Notes under the pieces: model-generated
Told to the model about the DNA's origin: nothing
Databases searched by the model: none
What the model saw: the letters and a program-made list of their open reading frames with translations, nothing else
Made by a program: the position numbers and the translations under genes
Part shown: positions 1 to 7,584 of the stretch, in pieces
Layout of the letters: the number at the start of each line of letters is the position of its first letter
Position numbering within the stretch: position 1 is the first letter of the stretch
Assembly: GCA_030425925.1 (NCBI GenBank)
Contig: JAUHZO010000002.1
Span: 1 to 64,000 of the forward strand
DNA length: 64,000 nt
Source of the DNA: Alphaproteobacteria bacterium
GTDB taxonomy: Bacteria; Pseudomonadota; Alphaproteobacteria; Rhodobacterales; Rhodobacteraceae
Reading direction: 5' to 3'

Positions 1-80
1 CCGACCTGCACGCCTCCAAACCCTACCGCGCCAGCCTGGTCAGAACCATGACCCGCCGCGCCGTCACCAAGGCCGCCTGA
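1..80 (+). CDS. C-terminal end of a CoxM-type FAD-binding subunit (partial, cut by window start)
   Basis: The first 80 bases hold the last 25 codons of a gene that starts outside the window and stops with TGA at 78-80. The readable tail contains DLHASKPYRASLV followed by TRRAV and a short basic end. This resembles the C-terminus of the medium, FAD-binding subunit of CO dehydrogenase/xanthine dehydrogenase-type molybdenum hydroxylases, where a D-[IL]-H-[AG]-S...YR motif precedes the last helix. The family call rests on this short tail only. The next gene, ApbE, is on the opposite strand and converges on it. Confidence 0.5.
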   Translation, partial: DLHASKPYRASLVRTMTRRAVTKAA

Positions 81-125
81 CCCCCCGGACACGCGGCACA
101 CCTCCGGACCGGGACGGTCCGGGGG

Positions 126-1007
126 TCAGAGCGTGCGCAGGTTGCCGGCGTGGTCGATCACCGTGATGCGGGACAGGCCGGCGGCCGTCTTGAGCGCCTT
201 GAGGTCGCTTGAGGGCAGGAACACGGCGGCAGTCGAGAGCGCATCGGCCAGGGCGGCACCCGGGGCCGTGACAGGGGCTTCGATGCTGACGCTGGACCAC
301 AGCGCCGCGCGCCCGTCCGGGGCCAGCAGGTGCGGGCCGGATCCGGGCCGGGCGGGGCTGGACGTGGCGATGGCGGTATCGGTCAGGCTGCGGGTGCCCA
401 TGTCACCAAAGCGCGGATCGACCAGGGCCAGGCGGAAGGGCCCGCCGAGGGCCGCCTGCTCCCCGATATCGATGAGCGCGCGGGTGAACCCGCTTCGGGC
501 CAGGGCGCTGCGCACCAGGTCGGTGGCAAGGCCCTGCGCGATGCCGTTGAAGGTCAGTGCCTGACCCGCGCCAAGACGCAACGCGCCGCCGGGGCCGCGC
601 CGTATCCGCGACCAGCCGACATGCGTTCGGGCGCGGGCGGGATCGTCCCCCCGGGCCAGGGCCTGCCAGAGCGGCTGCACGCTGGGATCGAACAGGCCGT
701 GCGTGAGCTTGTGGGCCCGGTCCGCGATCTGCAGCAGGCGGTGAAAGAGAGGGTCCGGGGCCAGCCGCCCGGTGCGGTTCAGCAGGGCCAGGTGGCTGTC
801 GGGGCGGTAGAGGCTGAAGCGGGTCTCGACCTGTTCCAGCAGCGCGGGCAGGGCGGCCAGCGCGGCGCGCGTTCCGGACTGCGGGCCGTGCAGCGTGACC
901 GAGACCCGTGCGCCCAGGGCAGTACCGGTCCATGTCGCGGCCAGGGCAGTGTCCGGCAGGGCGACGAAGGCGGCGGAGATCTGCAGGAAGCGGCGGCGCG
1001 GGATCAT
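126..1007 (-). CDS. apbE: FAD:protein FMN transferase (ApbE family), exported
   Basis: The 293-residue product looks like an ApbE flavin transferase, which attaches FMN covalently to a Thr or Ser of partner proteins outside the cytoplasm. An N-terminal Tat-like RRRFLQ followed by a hydrophobic stretch ending in an Ala-rich cleavage region supports export. Family landmarks are YRPDSHLALLN near residue 65, HGLFDPSVQPLW near 95, the flavin-pocket segment FNGIAQGLATD near 150 and the late ADALSTA segment. The ATG at 1005-1007 overlaps the stop of the upstream NosR-like gene (ATGA), so the two are translationally coupled. NosR-type proteins carry covalent FMN in a periplasmic domain, so the neighbour is the likely substrate (inference). 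Length is somewhat below the usual 320-350 residues but no motif is missing. Confidence 0.9.
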   Translation of the reverse strand: MIPRRRFLQISAAFVALPDTALAATWTGTALGARVSVTLHGPQSGTRAALAALPALLEQVETRFSLYRPDSHLALLNRTGRLAPDPLFHRLLQIADRAHKLTHGLFDPSVQPLWQALARGDDPARARTHVGWSRIRRGPGGALRLGAGQALTFNGIAQGLATDLVRSALARSGFTRALIDIGEQAALGGPFRLALVDPRFGDMGTRSLTDTAIATSSPARPGSGPHLLAPDGRAALWSSVSIEAPVTAPGAALADALSTAAVFLPSSDLKALKTAAGLSRITVIDHAGNLRTL

Positions 1008-3100
1008 GCGGCGGTCTCCCTGCCCGGATCAAGGCGGCGCGGCCGGTCTGTCCTGCGGGCCAGGATCAGCGGCACGCATTGCTTTGGATCGTCGTGGATC
1101 GTCACGCAGTCGAGGCAGCCGAAGCATTCGGCATAATCGATCGTGCCGCGGCGATCGATCGCCCCGTAGGCACAGCGCACGGTACACAGCTGGCAGGGGC
1201 TGCCGCATTCGGCGCGCCGGGCGATCCAGTTGCGCGAGCGCAGCAGGCCGCCGATGGCCATGACCGCGCCCAGCGGGCAGAGATAGCGGCAGAAGCCCTT
1301 GAACAGCGCCATGGACAGGACCAGCAGACCGGCGGCATAGGCGACGTAGTACCATTCGCGCAGGAAATAGGTGGTGATGGCGGTCTTGAACGGCTCCACC
1401 TCGACCGCAGTGTCGAGATGTTGCGGCGCGACGAAGACCAGCGCCACCAGGCCTGCCAGCACGAAGTATTTCATCGTTTTCAGGCGGCGGTCCCAGACCG
1501 GAGTCGGCGTGATCTGCGGCAGGCGCAACAGGCGGCCCAGATGATGCGCGCCTTCCTGCAGCGCGCCGAACGGGCAGAGCCAGCCGCAGAACAGCGCCCG
1601 GCCCCAGAGGACGAAGCCGACACTCGCGGCGCCCCAGACCATCAGGGAAAACGGATCGTACAGCAGGAAGGCGAGGGAGCCGCCCTCCCACGCGGTGCGG
1701 ATCACGCCGATCACCGTGACAATGGACAGTTGTCCCTGCCCCCACCAGCCGACAAAGACCGTCATCGCCGCCAGAAGGCCAAGCCGGACCGGGGTGAACA
1801 GGCGCATCCCGGCCAGCGCCGACTGACGCAATAGCAGTACCGCCATCAGCGCAAGAAGCGCGGGCGCGAGCAGTGCCAGATCGCCCTGGCGCGCACGCAG
1901 CGCTTCGCGGAACGGCGACAGCGGTTGCGGCTGTTCGGGGCGCAGGAAGAACCGCGGATCGGTGAGGTGGTCGAACGAGAACACGTGGCTGCCGATCTGC
2001 GGCATGAAGGAACCATGCGCGCGCAGAGCCTGGACATGCAACGTCCAGGCTTCGGACGGGTCAAAGCCCAGGCGGCGGTCGGTGCGCAGGATCATCGCGG
2101 TGGCGTCGTGCAGCGCGTCTGGCAGATCGGGGTGCAGCCTGACCTCCAGATCGGAATCGCGCAGGGCGACCGGCAGGCCGAACTGCTCGGCGCTGAGCCA
2201 GTCGGGCGAGGTGTTGCGCACGAAATCTCCGGCCACCAGCCCATGCCGGCCGGCTTCGATCAGCAGGATGGGTTCGTCGAAATCCGAGATGGTCAGGAAG
2301 GCCTGCAGGTCGGCGAGGCTTTCGGCCTCCAGCACGGCGCGGGCGATGGCGGGTGGTCCGAGATCGACGATCCAGAGGTCGAGATAGGCGGCTTCGGGCG
2401 CAGTGGTGGCCACCGGGTCGTCCTTTGCCCAGAGCGTTCCGGCAAAGGCGGCGTCGACCTCGGCATTGCGGATGACGTGGCGGCGGGCCAGGCCCTGGGC
2501 CACCAGATCGTCCCAGGTCAGCGGTTCCTCATACGCGGGATCGGGGCGGGCGGGCGGGCCGGCGGCCACGCCGCGCATCTTTTCCCGGGCGATGCGGGTG
2601 GTGGCGGCAAGGATCGATTCATGCGCAATGCGCACGCTGGCGGTGGCCTTGGTCACCCCGTCCAGATAGACCAGCGACCCGCCTTCCCCCGCTGCGCCGT
2701 AGGGGGTGCCCACAACCAGCGTTTCGGCGATGTTGTGGCCGCGATACTGGGTGAAGAACGCCTCGAACGCCGCCTGGCCCAGGCCCGAGACGAAGATCGG
2801 CTCGTTATGGTCGATGAGGCGCACGTCGTGATAATTGCCTTCAAGATCCAGCGTGACCAGCACGTTGATGGGCGCGCCGGAAAAGCCGGGCAACGGTGCC
2901 AGAGGTTCGGTCTCGAAGATGTAGCCGGCGGTCAGCCCGCCGGCGTTCTCTATCGTCCAGACACCCTGGTCGTTGACCGGCTCGCCCAGCAGGAAGGGCG
3001 GGATCACAAGGGCGGCCAGCGCCTCGGGCGACAGCGGCTCGGCCCGCGCGGGGCAGGATGGCAGCAGCAACAGGGACAGGACCAACAGACAGGCGCGCAT
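1004..3100 (-). CDS. NosR/NirI-like membrane flavo-iron-sulfur protein
   Basis: The 698-residue product has a signal peptide starting MRACLLVLSLLLLP (start chosen at 3100 for this; longer in-frame starts add a basic, unlikely leader). Order: periplasmic FMN-binding domain (about residues 70-190, with DGVTKATAS at the expected flavinylation site), further periplasmic segment, about five to six membrane helices from residue 400, two cytoplasmic-side CxxxCP motifs (CGWLCP and CRYLCP), then two ferredoxin-like Cys clusters (CGSPCQLCTVRC and CFGCLDC...C). This is the NosR/NirI layout. NosR feeds electrons to nitrous oxide reductase, but no nos genes are present; neighbours are quinoprotein accessory genes. 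A role in electron transfer between a periplasmic PQQ enzyme and the quinone pool is inferred. The gene is coupled to apbE downstream and divergent from the permease at 3193. Confidence 0.85.
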   Translation of the reverse strand: MRACLLVLSLLLLPSCPARAEPLSPEALAALVIPPFLLGEPVNDQGVWTIENAGGLTAGYIFETEPLAPLPGFSGAPINVLVTLDLEGNYHDVRLIDHNEPIFVSGLGQAAFEAFFTQYRGHNIAETLVVGTPYGAAGEGGSLVYLDGVTKATASVRIAHESILAATTRIAREKMRGVAAGPPARPDPAYEEPLTWDDLVAQGLARRHVIRNAEVDAAFAGTLWAKDDPVATTAPEAAYLDLWIVDLGPPAIARAVLEAESLADLQAFLTISDFDEPILLIEAGRHGLVAGDFVRNTSPDWLSAEQFGLPVALRDSDLEVRLHPDLPDALHDATAMILRTDRRLGFDPSEAWTLHVQALRAHGSFMPQIGSHVFSFDHLTDPRFFLRPEQPQPLSPFREALRARQGDLALLAPALLALMAVLLLRQSALAGMRLFTPVRLGLLAAMTVFVGWWGQGQLSIVTVIGVIRTAWEGGSLAFLLYDPFSLMVWGAASVGFVLWGRALFCGWLCPFGALQEGAHHLGRLLRLPQITPTPVWDRRLKTMKYFVLAGLVALVFVAPQHLDTAVEVEPFKTAITTYFLREWYYVAYAAGLLVLSMALFKGFCRYLCPLGAVMAIGGLLRSRNWIARRAECGSPCQLCTVRCAYGAIDRRGTIDYAECFGCLDCVTIHDDPKQCVPLILARRTDRPRRLDPGRETAA

Positions 3101-3192
3101 GGCCGTGATGCTATGAGAGGGCGGGCCGGGCCCCCTATGCGACCTTGGTCGCATTTGAGTGACAGCTCCAACTTGTGTGCTATGGGGCCGAC

Positions 3193-3981
3193 ATGACCCA
3201 AGGCTCGCATCCGGAACAGGCCCGCCATCCCGGCGTCATCGCGGTTTCCCTGATCGCGCTGATCGCATTCTGGTGGCTGGGGGCCTGGGGCATGGCGGAT
3301 CCGTCGGTTCTGCCCAGCCCGGCCGAAGTCTGGCGCATCACGCTGCGTGAGGCCGCAAGCGGCGCGCTGTGGCTCCATACCAGTGCGACGCTGGCGCGTG
3401 TGGCCGCGGCCTTTGCGCTGGCCATGACCATCGGAACGGCGCTGGGGGTGCTGCTGGGCCTGTTCCCGCGGCTCAACCGCTGGGCCGATCCCTGGGTGGT
3501 GGTGTTCCTGAACGTGCCGGCGCTGGTGGTGATCGTGCTGGCCTATCTGTGGCTGGGCCTGAACGAGTTCGCCGCCATCGTTGCGGTTTCGGTGAACAAG
3601 ACGGCGATGGTCGTGGTCAACATCCGCGAAGGTGTGCGCGCGCGGGACCGCAAGCTGGGCGAGATGGCGCAGGTCTTCGGCATGTCGCGCTGGCACCGGC
3701 TGCGCCATGTGCTCTGGCCTCAACTGGCCCCCTTCGTGTCGGCCTCGGTCCGCAACGGGCTGGCCGTGATCTGGAAGATTGTGCTGGTGGTGGAGTTCCT
3801 GGGCCGCTCCAACGGTGTGGGCTTTCAGATCCACCTCTATTTCCAGTTGTTCGAGACCGGCTACGTGATGGCCTATGCGCTCAGCTTCGTGGCGGTCATG
3901 CTGCTGATCGAATACCTGCTGGTGCAATCGAGCGAGCGGCGGGCGACGCGCTGGCGCGTGCAGGCGGCAGGGGCCACCTGA
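3193..3981 (+). CDS. ABC transporter permease, SsuC/TauC (nitrate/sulfonate/bicarbonate) type
   Basis: The 262-residue product has about six hydrophobic segments and a typical BPD-transport EAA loop (GEMAQVFGMSRWHRLRHVL followed by WPQL) near residue 155, which docks on an ATPase. The SsuC/TauC-like type is a judgement from overall layout. The ATG at 3193 is preferred over a GTG six codons upstream because the protein then begins with a normal hydrophilic leader. No ATPase or binding protein of this type lies beside it, so it is an orphan here or works with genes outside the window. It is divergent from the NosR-like gene with 92 bp between the chosen starts, and 77 bp upstream of the SoxYZ-like gene. 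Confidence 0.85.
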   Translation: MTQGSHPEQARHPGVIAVSLIALIAFWWLGAWGMADPSVLPSPAEVWRITLREAASGALWLHTSATLARVAAAFALAMTIGTALGVLLGLFPRLNRWADPWVVVFLNVPALVVIVLAYLWLGLNEFAAIVAVSVNKTAMVVVNIREGVRARDRKLGEMAQVFGMSRWHRLRHVLWPQLAPFVSASVRNGLAVIWKIVLVVEFLGRSNGVGFQIHLYFQLFETGYVMAYALSFVAVMLLIEYLLVQSSERRATRWRVQAAGAT

Positions 3982-4058
3982 GGCTACGACCTTTGCAGGA
4001 GCGACGGCGCGGGCGATTTGCGCTATGATCCGCCAAACCTTTGGGAGGAGGACAGAGC

Positions 4059-4841
4059 ATGATCCGGGTTCTGGCAATGGCGGTCGGGCTGTGCCTGGGG
4101 TCTGGCGCATGGGCGCTGGACGATCCGGTCACCCGGCTGGACGATCCGATGGGATCGGGCATGTGGGACTATCACCAGGTGCGCCTTCTGGGCGATCCCG
4201 CCGACATCCGCTTTGACGACAGGGTGATCCTGCGCGCGCCCGCAACCGCCGAGGACAGCCTGAACGTGCCGCTTCTGGTGGACGCCACCGGCATCGACAA
4301 CGTGCGCCGCATCCTGGTCTTTGCCGATTACGGCCCGATCCCGCATGTGCTGACCTACTATCCCGAACAGGCGCAACCCCGGATCGGCCTGCGCTTCAAG
4401 ATCGACCAGGGCACCGCCATGCGCGCGGCGGTGGAAACCCATGCCGGGCAATGGTTCGTGGGATCCACCTATATCGACGCGGCGGGCGGCGGCTGCACCG
4501 CGCCGGCGCATGCCTATGCCAGCGACGACTGGGAAGAGAAGCTGGGCGAGATCCACGGGCGGCTCTGGGCCGCCTCGGGCCGGGCGCGGGTGATCGTGGA
4601 TCACCCGATGGATACCGGGCTGGCCGACGGCATTCCCGTCTTCATCATCGAGGAGCTGCAGCTGGAGACCGAGGACGGCACGGTGATGGCGCGGCTGGAA
4701 CTGTTCGAGCCGGTGAACGAGGATCCGGCCTTTTCGCTCTATTTCGAACCAGGCACGCTGCCGGCCTCGCTCCGGGTTACCGGACGCGACAACAACGGCA
4801 ACCGCATTCGTGGCGTGCTCGGTGGCGGAGAAACGCATTGA
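4059..4841 (+). CDS. Quinoprotein dehydrogenase-associated SoxYZ-like carrier protein
   Basis: The 260-residue product starts after a strong ribosome site (GGGAGGAGGA at 4043-4052) and has a clear signal peptide (MIRVLAMAVGLCLGSGAWA). The first part resembles SoxY and the second SoxZ, fused in one chain, which is the arrangement of the carrier family found beside PQQ-dependent dehydrogenases. The carrier cysteine is probably C146 in the GGGCTAPA segment; in true SoxY a terminal GGCGG Cys carries the substrate. The gene overlaps the next one by 4 bp. The protein is expected in the periplasm. Its exact cargo is not established; it has been proposed to work with a zinc metallo-hydrolase like the one that follows. 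Confidence 0.85.
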   Translation: MIRVLAMAVGLCLGSGAWALDDPVTRLDDPMGSGMWDYHQVRLLGDPADIRFDDRVILRAPATAEDSLNVPLLVDATGIDNVRRILVFADYGPIPHVLTYYPEQAQPRIGLRFKIDQGTAMRAAVETHAGQWFVGSTYIDAAGGGCTAPAHAYASDDWEEKLGEIHGRLWAASGRARVIVDHPMDTGLADGIPVFIIEELQLETEDGTVMARLELFEPVNEDPAFSLYFEPGTLPASLRVTGRDNNGNRIRGVLGGGETH

Positions 4842-5782
4842 GGCCGACGCGGCGGCATCTGCTGGGCGCATTGGCGGCGGGGCTGGCCGCGCCAAAGGCG
4901 TTTGCCCAGGCGCGCCATGTCTATGACCTGCAGCCCCGGTCCATCGGCGACGGACTCTGGATGATCGAGGGCGCGACCGAGCATTTCACCGATGCCAACG
5001 GCGGGGCCATCGTCAACATCGTTCTGGCGCGCGGGCAGACCGGCCTGATCCTGATCGATACCGGCCCGTCGCGCCGCTACGGCGAAGCGCTGGCGACCCT
5101 CGCACGGCGGCTGGATCTGCGCGGGGTTTCCGCGGTGGTGAACACCCATCACCATCCCGACCATTTCTTTGGCAACCAGGTCTTTGCCGACGTGCCGATC
5201 CTGGCCCTGGGCGAGACGCAGGCTGCCGCGCGGGCCGAAGGTGACGGCTTTTCCGACAACATGTACCGTCTGCTGGGCGACTGGATGCGCGGCACCGAAG
5301 TGGTGCCGCCGACACGAGCCTTGGACGGCGGGTCGCAGCTGATCGACGGCCGCAGGGTCGAGGCGCTGCCGCTGGGCGGGCACACGGTGGCCGATCTGGC
5401 GCTGCTCGACACGGCGACCGGCACGCTGGTGGGGGGGGATCTGGCGTTTCTCGACCGGGCACCGACCACCCCCAGCGCGGATCTGCCGTGCTGGCTGGGC
5501 GCGCTCGACGCGCTGGAGTCGGTCGGCGCGGCGCAGTTGGTACCGGGGCACGGACCCCTGGACCGGGCGGGTCGGGCGGTTGCCCAGACCCGCGCCTATC
5601 TGGGCTGGCTCGACACCACGCTGCGCGAGGCGGCGCGCGCGGGGCTCGACATGGTCGAGATCATGCAACATCCGCTGCCGCCGGAATTTGCAGGCATGGG
5701 GGCCCAGCCGCAGGAATTCCAGCGGTCGGTGGCCCATCTCTTTCCGGAGATCGAGCGCATGGAACTGCCGCGCGGCAATTGA
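4838..5782 (+). CDS. Quinoprotein relay system zinc metallo-hydrolase (type 2, SoxH-like)
   Basis: Best start is a TTG at 4838, inside the stop region of the SoxYZ-like gene, with GGCGGAG upstream at 4824-4830. It gives a 314-residue protein with an N-terminal RPTRRHLLGA Tat-like leader ending in KAFAQA. No ATG gives a complete export signal. The metallo-beta-lactamase core is intact: H104-H105-H106-P-D108-H109 (HxHxDH), a later GGHTVADL with the third-site histidine, GGDLAF, and GHGP near the C-terminus. The partnership with the SoxYZ-like carrier is strict here through the overlap. Family members sit in PQQ dehydrogenase loci and are thought to act on a substrate bound to the carrier. Confidence 0.85.
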   Translation: MRPTRRHLLGALAAGLAAPKAFAQARHVYDLQPRSIGDGLWMIEGATEHFTDANGGAIVNIVLARGQTGLILIDTGPSRRYGEALATLARRLDLRGVSAVVNTHHHPDHFFGNQVFADVPILALGETQAAARAEGDGFSDNMYRLLGDWMRGTEVVPPTRALDGGSQLIDGRRVEALPLGGHTVADLALLDTATGTLVGGDLAFLDRAPTTPSADLPCWLGALDALESVGAAQLVPGHGPLDRAGRAVAQTRAYLGWLDTTLREAARAGLDMVEIMQHPLPPEFAGMGAQPQEFQRSVAHLFPEIERMELPRGN

Positions 5783-5795
5783 GCCGCGGGGCGGC

Positions 5796-6389
5796 TCAGT
5801 CCACAGGCACGGGCAGGGGATCGACCGGCACCAGCGGGCCGCCGATGTCGCGCCAGCCATCGGTGCCGAGGCGAAACCAGTAGACCCGGGTGTATCCCAT
5901 CGCGGCCAGCCGCTGCGCGGCGTTCCAGCTCATCCAGCAATCGGCAATGCAATAGACCAGCAGGGGGGTGGCGCGGTCGGGGACACGGGTGGCGACGCCG
6001 TGGGCCAGGTAGGTCTGCATCTCGTCGCTCAGGCGGCCGCGCCCGGTTTCGGGCAGCCAGAGCGCACCGGGCAGGCTGAGCCGCGGCTCGGCCACCAGCC
6101 AGGTGCCGTCGAGATCGTCATAGCGGGCCTGTGTGGCGGCATAGACATCCAGCGGCAAGGCACCTTCGGCCAGCAGCGCCTGCGCCTCTTGCGGGTCCAC
6201 AAGCCGCGCGGGGGGCGGAATGTCGTCGGGGGTGGGGGCGCGCTGGCGGGCGATGCGGTAGCCGGTGACCGGGTCGAACAGCTCGGGCCGGCGTGCCTGG
6301 TGCTCGGCATAGGGCGCGGCGGCGACGGGCGGGGCCAGCAGCAGCGCGAGCAGGAGCGCGGCCTGGGGCAACAGGGCGGCGGCAGCCAT
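5796..6389 (-). CDS. PQQ-dependent catabolism-associated CxxxCW protein (rhodanese-like)
   Basis: The start at 6389 gives a 197-residue protein whose first 25 residues are a signal peptide (MAAAALLPQAALLLALLLAP). Upstream in-frame codons give only low-complexity basic sequence. The body has a rhodanese-like fold region with the diagnostic YCIADCWMSWNAAQRL, C147 and C151-W152. This family occurs only beside PQQ-linked alcohol catabolism genes as far as I know, and is periplasmic. It converges with the metallo-hydrolase gene, with 13 bp between stops. No ribosome site is visible before the start; two abutting palindromes begin 11 bp upstream of it. Confidence 0.85.
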   Translation of the reverse strand: MAAAALLPQAALLLALLLAPPVAAAPYAEHQARRPELFDPVTGYRIARQRAPTPDDIPPPARLVDPQEAQALLAEGALPLDVYAATQARYDDLDGTWLVAEPRLSLPGALWLPETGRGRLSDEMQTYLAHGVATRVPDRATPLLVYCIADCWMSWNAAQRLAAMGYTRVYWFRLGTDGWRDIGGPLVPVDPLPVPVD

Positions 6390-6399
6390 CCGCGCGGGG

Positions 6400-6443
6400 C
6401 AAATTCCTTTGAAGGAATTTGCAAATTCCAGGGCTGGAATTTG
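6400..6443. repeat. Two abutting 22-bp palindromes
   Basis: Positions 6400-6421 have arms CAAATTCCTT and AAGGAATTTG around a TG centre, and 6422-6443 have arms CAAATTCCAG and CTGGAATTTG around GG. Both are perfect 10-bp inverted repeats and they touch without a gap. They share the outer eight bases of each arm. They sit in the divergent gap between the CxxxCW gene (start 6389) and the VWA gene (start 6720). They could be paired operators, or a copy of a dispersed intergenic palindrome; the sequence alone does not decide. Confidence 0.7.
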
Positions 6444-6719
6444 GCCCCTGGCCACCGGTGCGCGGCAGGTCGGAGGGCAGGGCCGGGGGGAAGGGCAAGA
6501 TGGGCGCATGGCCGGGATCATGCCGTCCTGCCGGTCGGTCCGCAATCCCGGGCGCGAGCCTGTGGGCCCCGGCCTTCGGGGCCGCGTCCCCCCGGATCGG
6601 GCCAAACGGATGCTGGCCAGACGGGGGCGGGCTTTCTATGCTCGTCGGCAGGCTCCGCCTGCGACTGGCGGCGTCATACCGTCCGACCGGGACCCCCGGC
6701 CCAACAGGAGAGATGCGCA
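6444..6719. other. Gene-free divergent spacer
   Basis: This GC-rich stretch between the tandem palindromes and the VWA gene shows no credible coding region on either strand. It should hold the promoter of the VWA gene. A ribosome site AGGAGA at 6706-6711 lies close to its end. I see no further convincing repeat or riboswitch-like structure. Confidence 0.4.
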
Positions 6720-7406
6720 ATGATCGCAACCGCCGTGCGCCCCGCCGTGCTGAGCCTTGCCCTGGTGTCGCCGGCCCTGACCGCCGCCGACTGCACCGAC
6801 GACGCCATGATCGTCTTTGACGGCTCCGGCTCCATGGCCGAGATGGGATTCAACCAGATCGGCGAGCCGCGCATCTTCGACGCCCGCCGGGCCGTGGCGC
6901 GCGCCATGCCCGAGATCGCGGCCCGCCGTAGGCTGGGGCTGCTGGTCTACGGGCCGGGCGGGGCGGACGGGTGTTCGGGCCTCGACCTTCGCTTTGGCCC
7001 CATGCCGGACGCGGCGGATGCCATCATCGGCGCCGTGAACCGCCTGCAGCCGACCGGCGACACCCCCCTGACCGAGGCGGTGCGCCGCGCCGCCGGGCGT
7101 CTGGAGGCGGGATCTGGCGGCGGCGACGTGGTTTTGGTCACCGATGGCAAGGAAACCTGCGGCGGCACCCCCTGCCAGCTGGCTGCCCGGCTGGCGGGCG
7201 GCACGGTGACGGTGCATGTCATCGGTTTCAAGGTCCGCGGCGCGCATTTTGCCTGGGGGGCACAGCCCGACAACGACTATGTCCAGGCCGACAGCACCGC
7301 AAGGTGCCTCGCCGACCGCACCGGAGGCGTCTACGCCAGCACCGAAACCGTTGACGAGCTTGTTGCCGCGCTCAACGCGACGCTTGGATGCAACCGGGTG
7401 TTCTGA
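6720..7406 (+). CDS. Exported VWA-domain protein, quinoprotein-cluster associated
   Basis: The 228-residue product begins with a signal peptide (MIATAVRPAVLSLALVSPAL). A von Willebrand factor A domain fills the rest: the metal-ion-dependent adhesion site is D34-x-S36-x-S38 (FDGSGSM), with the conserved Thr region GDTPLTEAV near residue 115 and VTDGKETCGG near 140. Six cysteines, including the CGGTPC pair, suggest disulfides, fitting a periplasmic or secreted location. VWA proteins of this size accompany PQQ-dependent dehydrogenase loci. Its partner is unknown. The start is well supported by AGGAGA eight bases upstream. Confidence 0.8.
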   Translation: MIATAVRPAVLSLALVSPALTAADCTDDAMIVFDGSGSMAEMGFNQIGEPRIFDARRAVARAMPEIAARRRLGLLVYGPGGADGCSGLDLRFGPMPDAADAIIGAVNRLQPTGDTPLTEAVRRAAGRLEAGSGGGDVVLVTDGKETCGGTPCQLAARLAGGTVTVHVIGFKVRGAHFAWGAQPDNDYVQADSTARCLADRTGGVYASTETVDELVAALNATLGCNRVF

Positions 7407-7546
7407 GATGATCGTGGCGAAGCGATCCGACGGCACCGCAGCGGTCGTGCAGGCATGCCGCGCTGTGTTGCGGGGTTGCGCCTGTCGCCGGTCGGGCAGA
7501 GCGGGCATGTTGTGCCAGGCGGCCCCACGCCCTATACGCGCCTTGT

Positions 7547-7558
7547 GTTAGGGCTAAC
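7547..7558. promoter_or_regulatory. Candidate LacI-family operator upstream of the glycogen operon
   Basis: GTTAG and CTAAC form a perfect inverted repeat around GG, 26 bp before the alpha-glucosidase start. LacI-family operators in alphaproteobacterial sugar operons often read like GTTAGCGCTAAC, so this is a good candidate, although its centre is GG rather than CG. No cognate regulator is adjacent; the LacI gene at 16411 appears to have a different site. Confidence 0.4.
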
Positions 7559-7584
7559 AATTCTGAATTCGAAGGATAGCGAAA

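Noticed and set aside
1004-3100. Calling the NosR-like gene a denitrification gene
   Set aside because: No nosZ, nosD, nosF, nosY or nosL is present, and the context is quinoprotein accessory genes.
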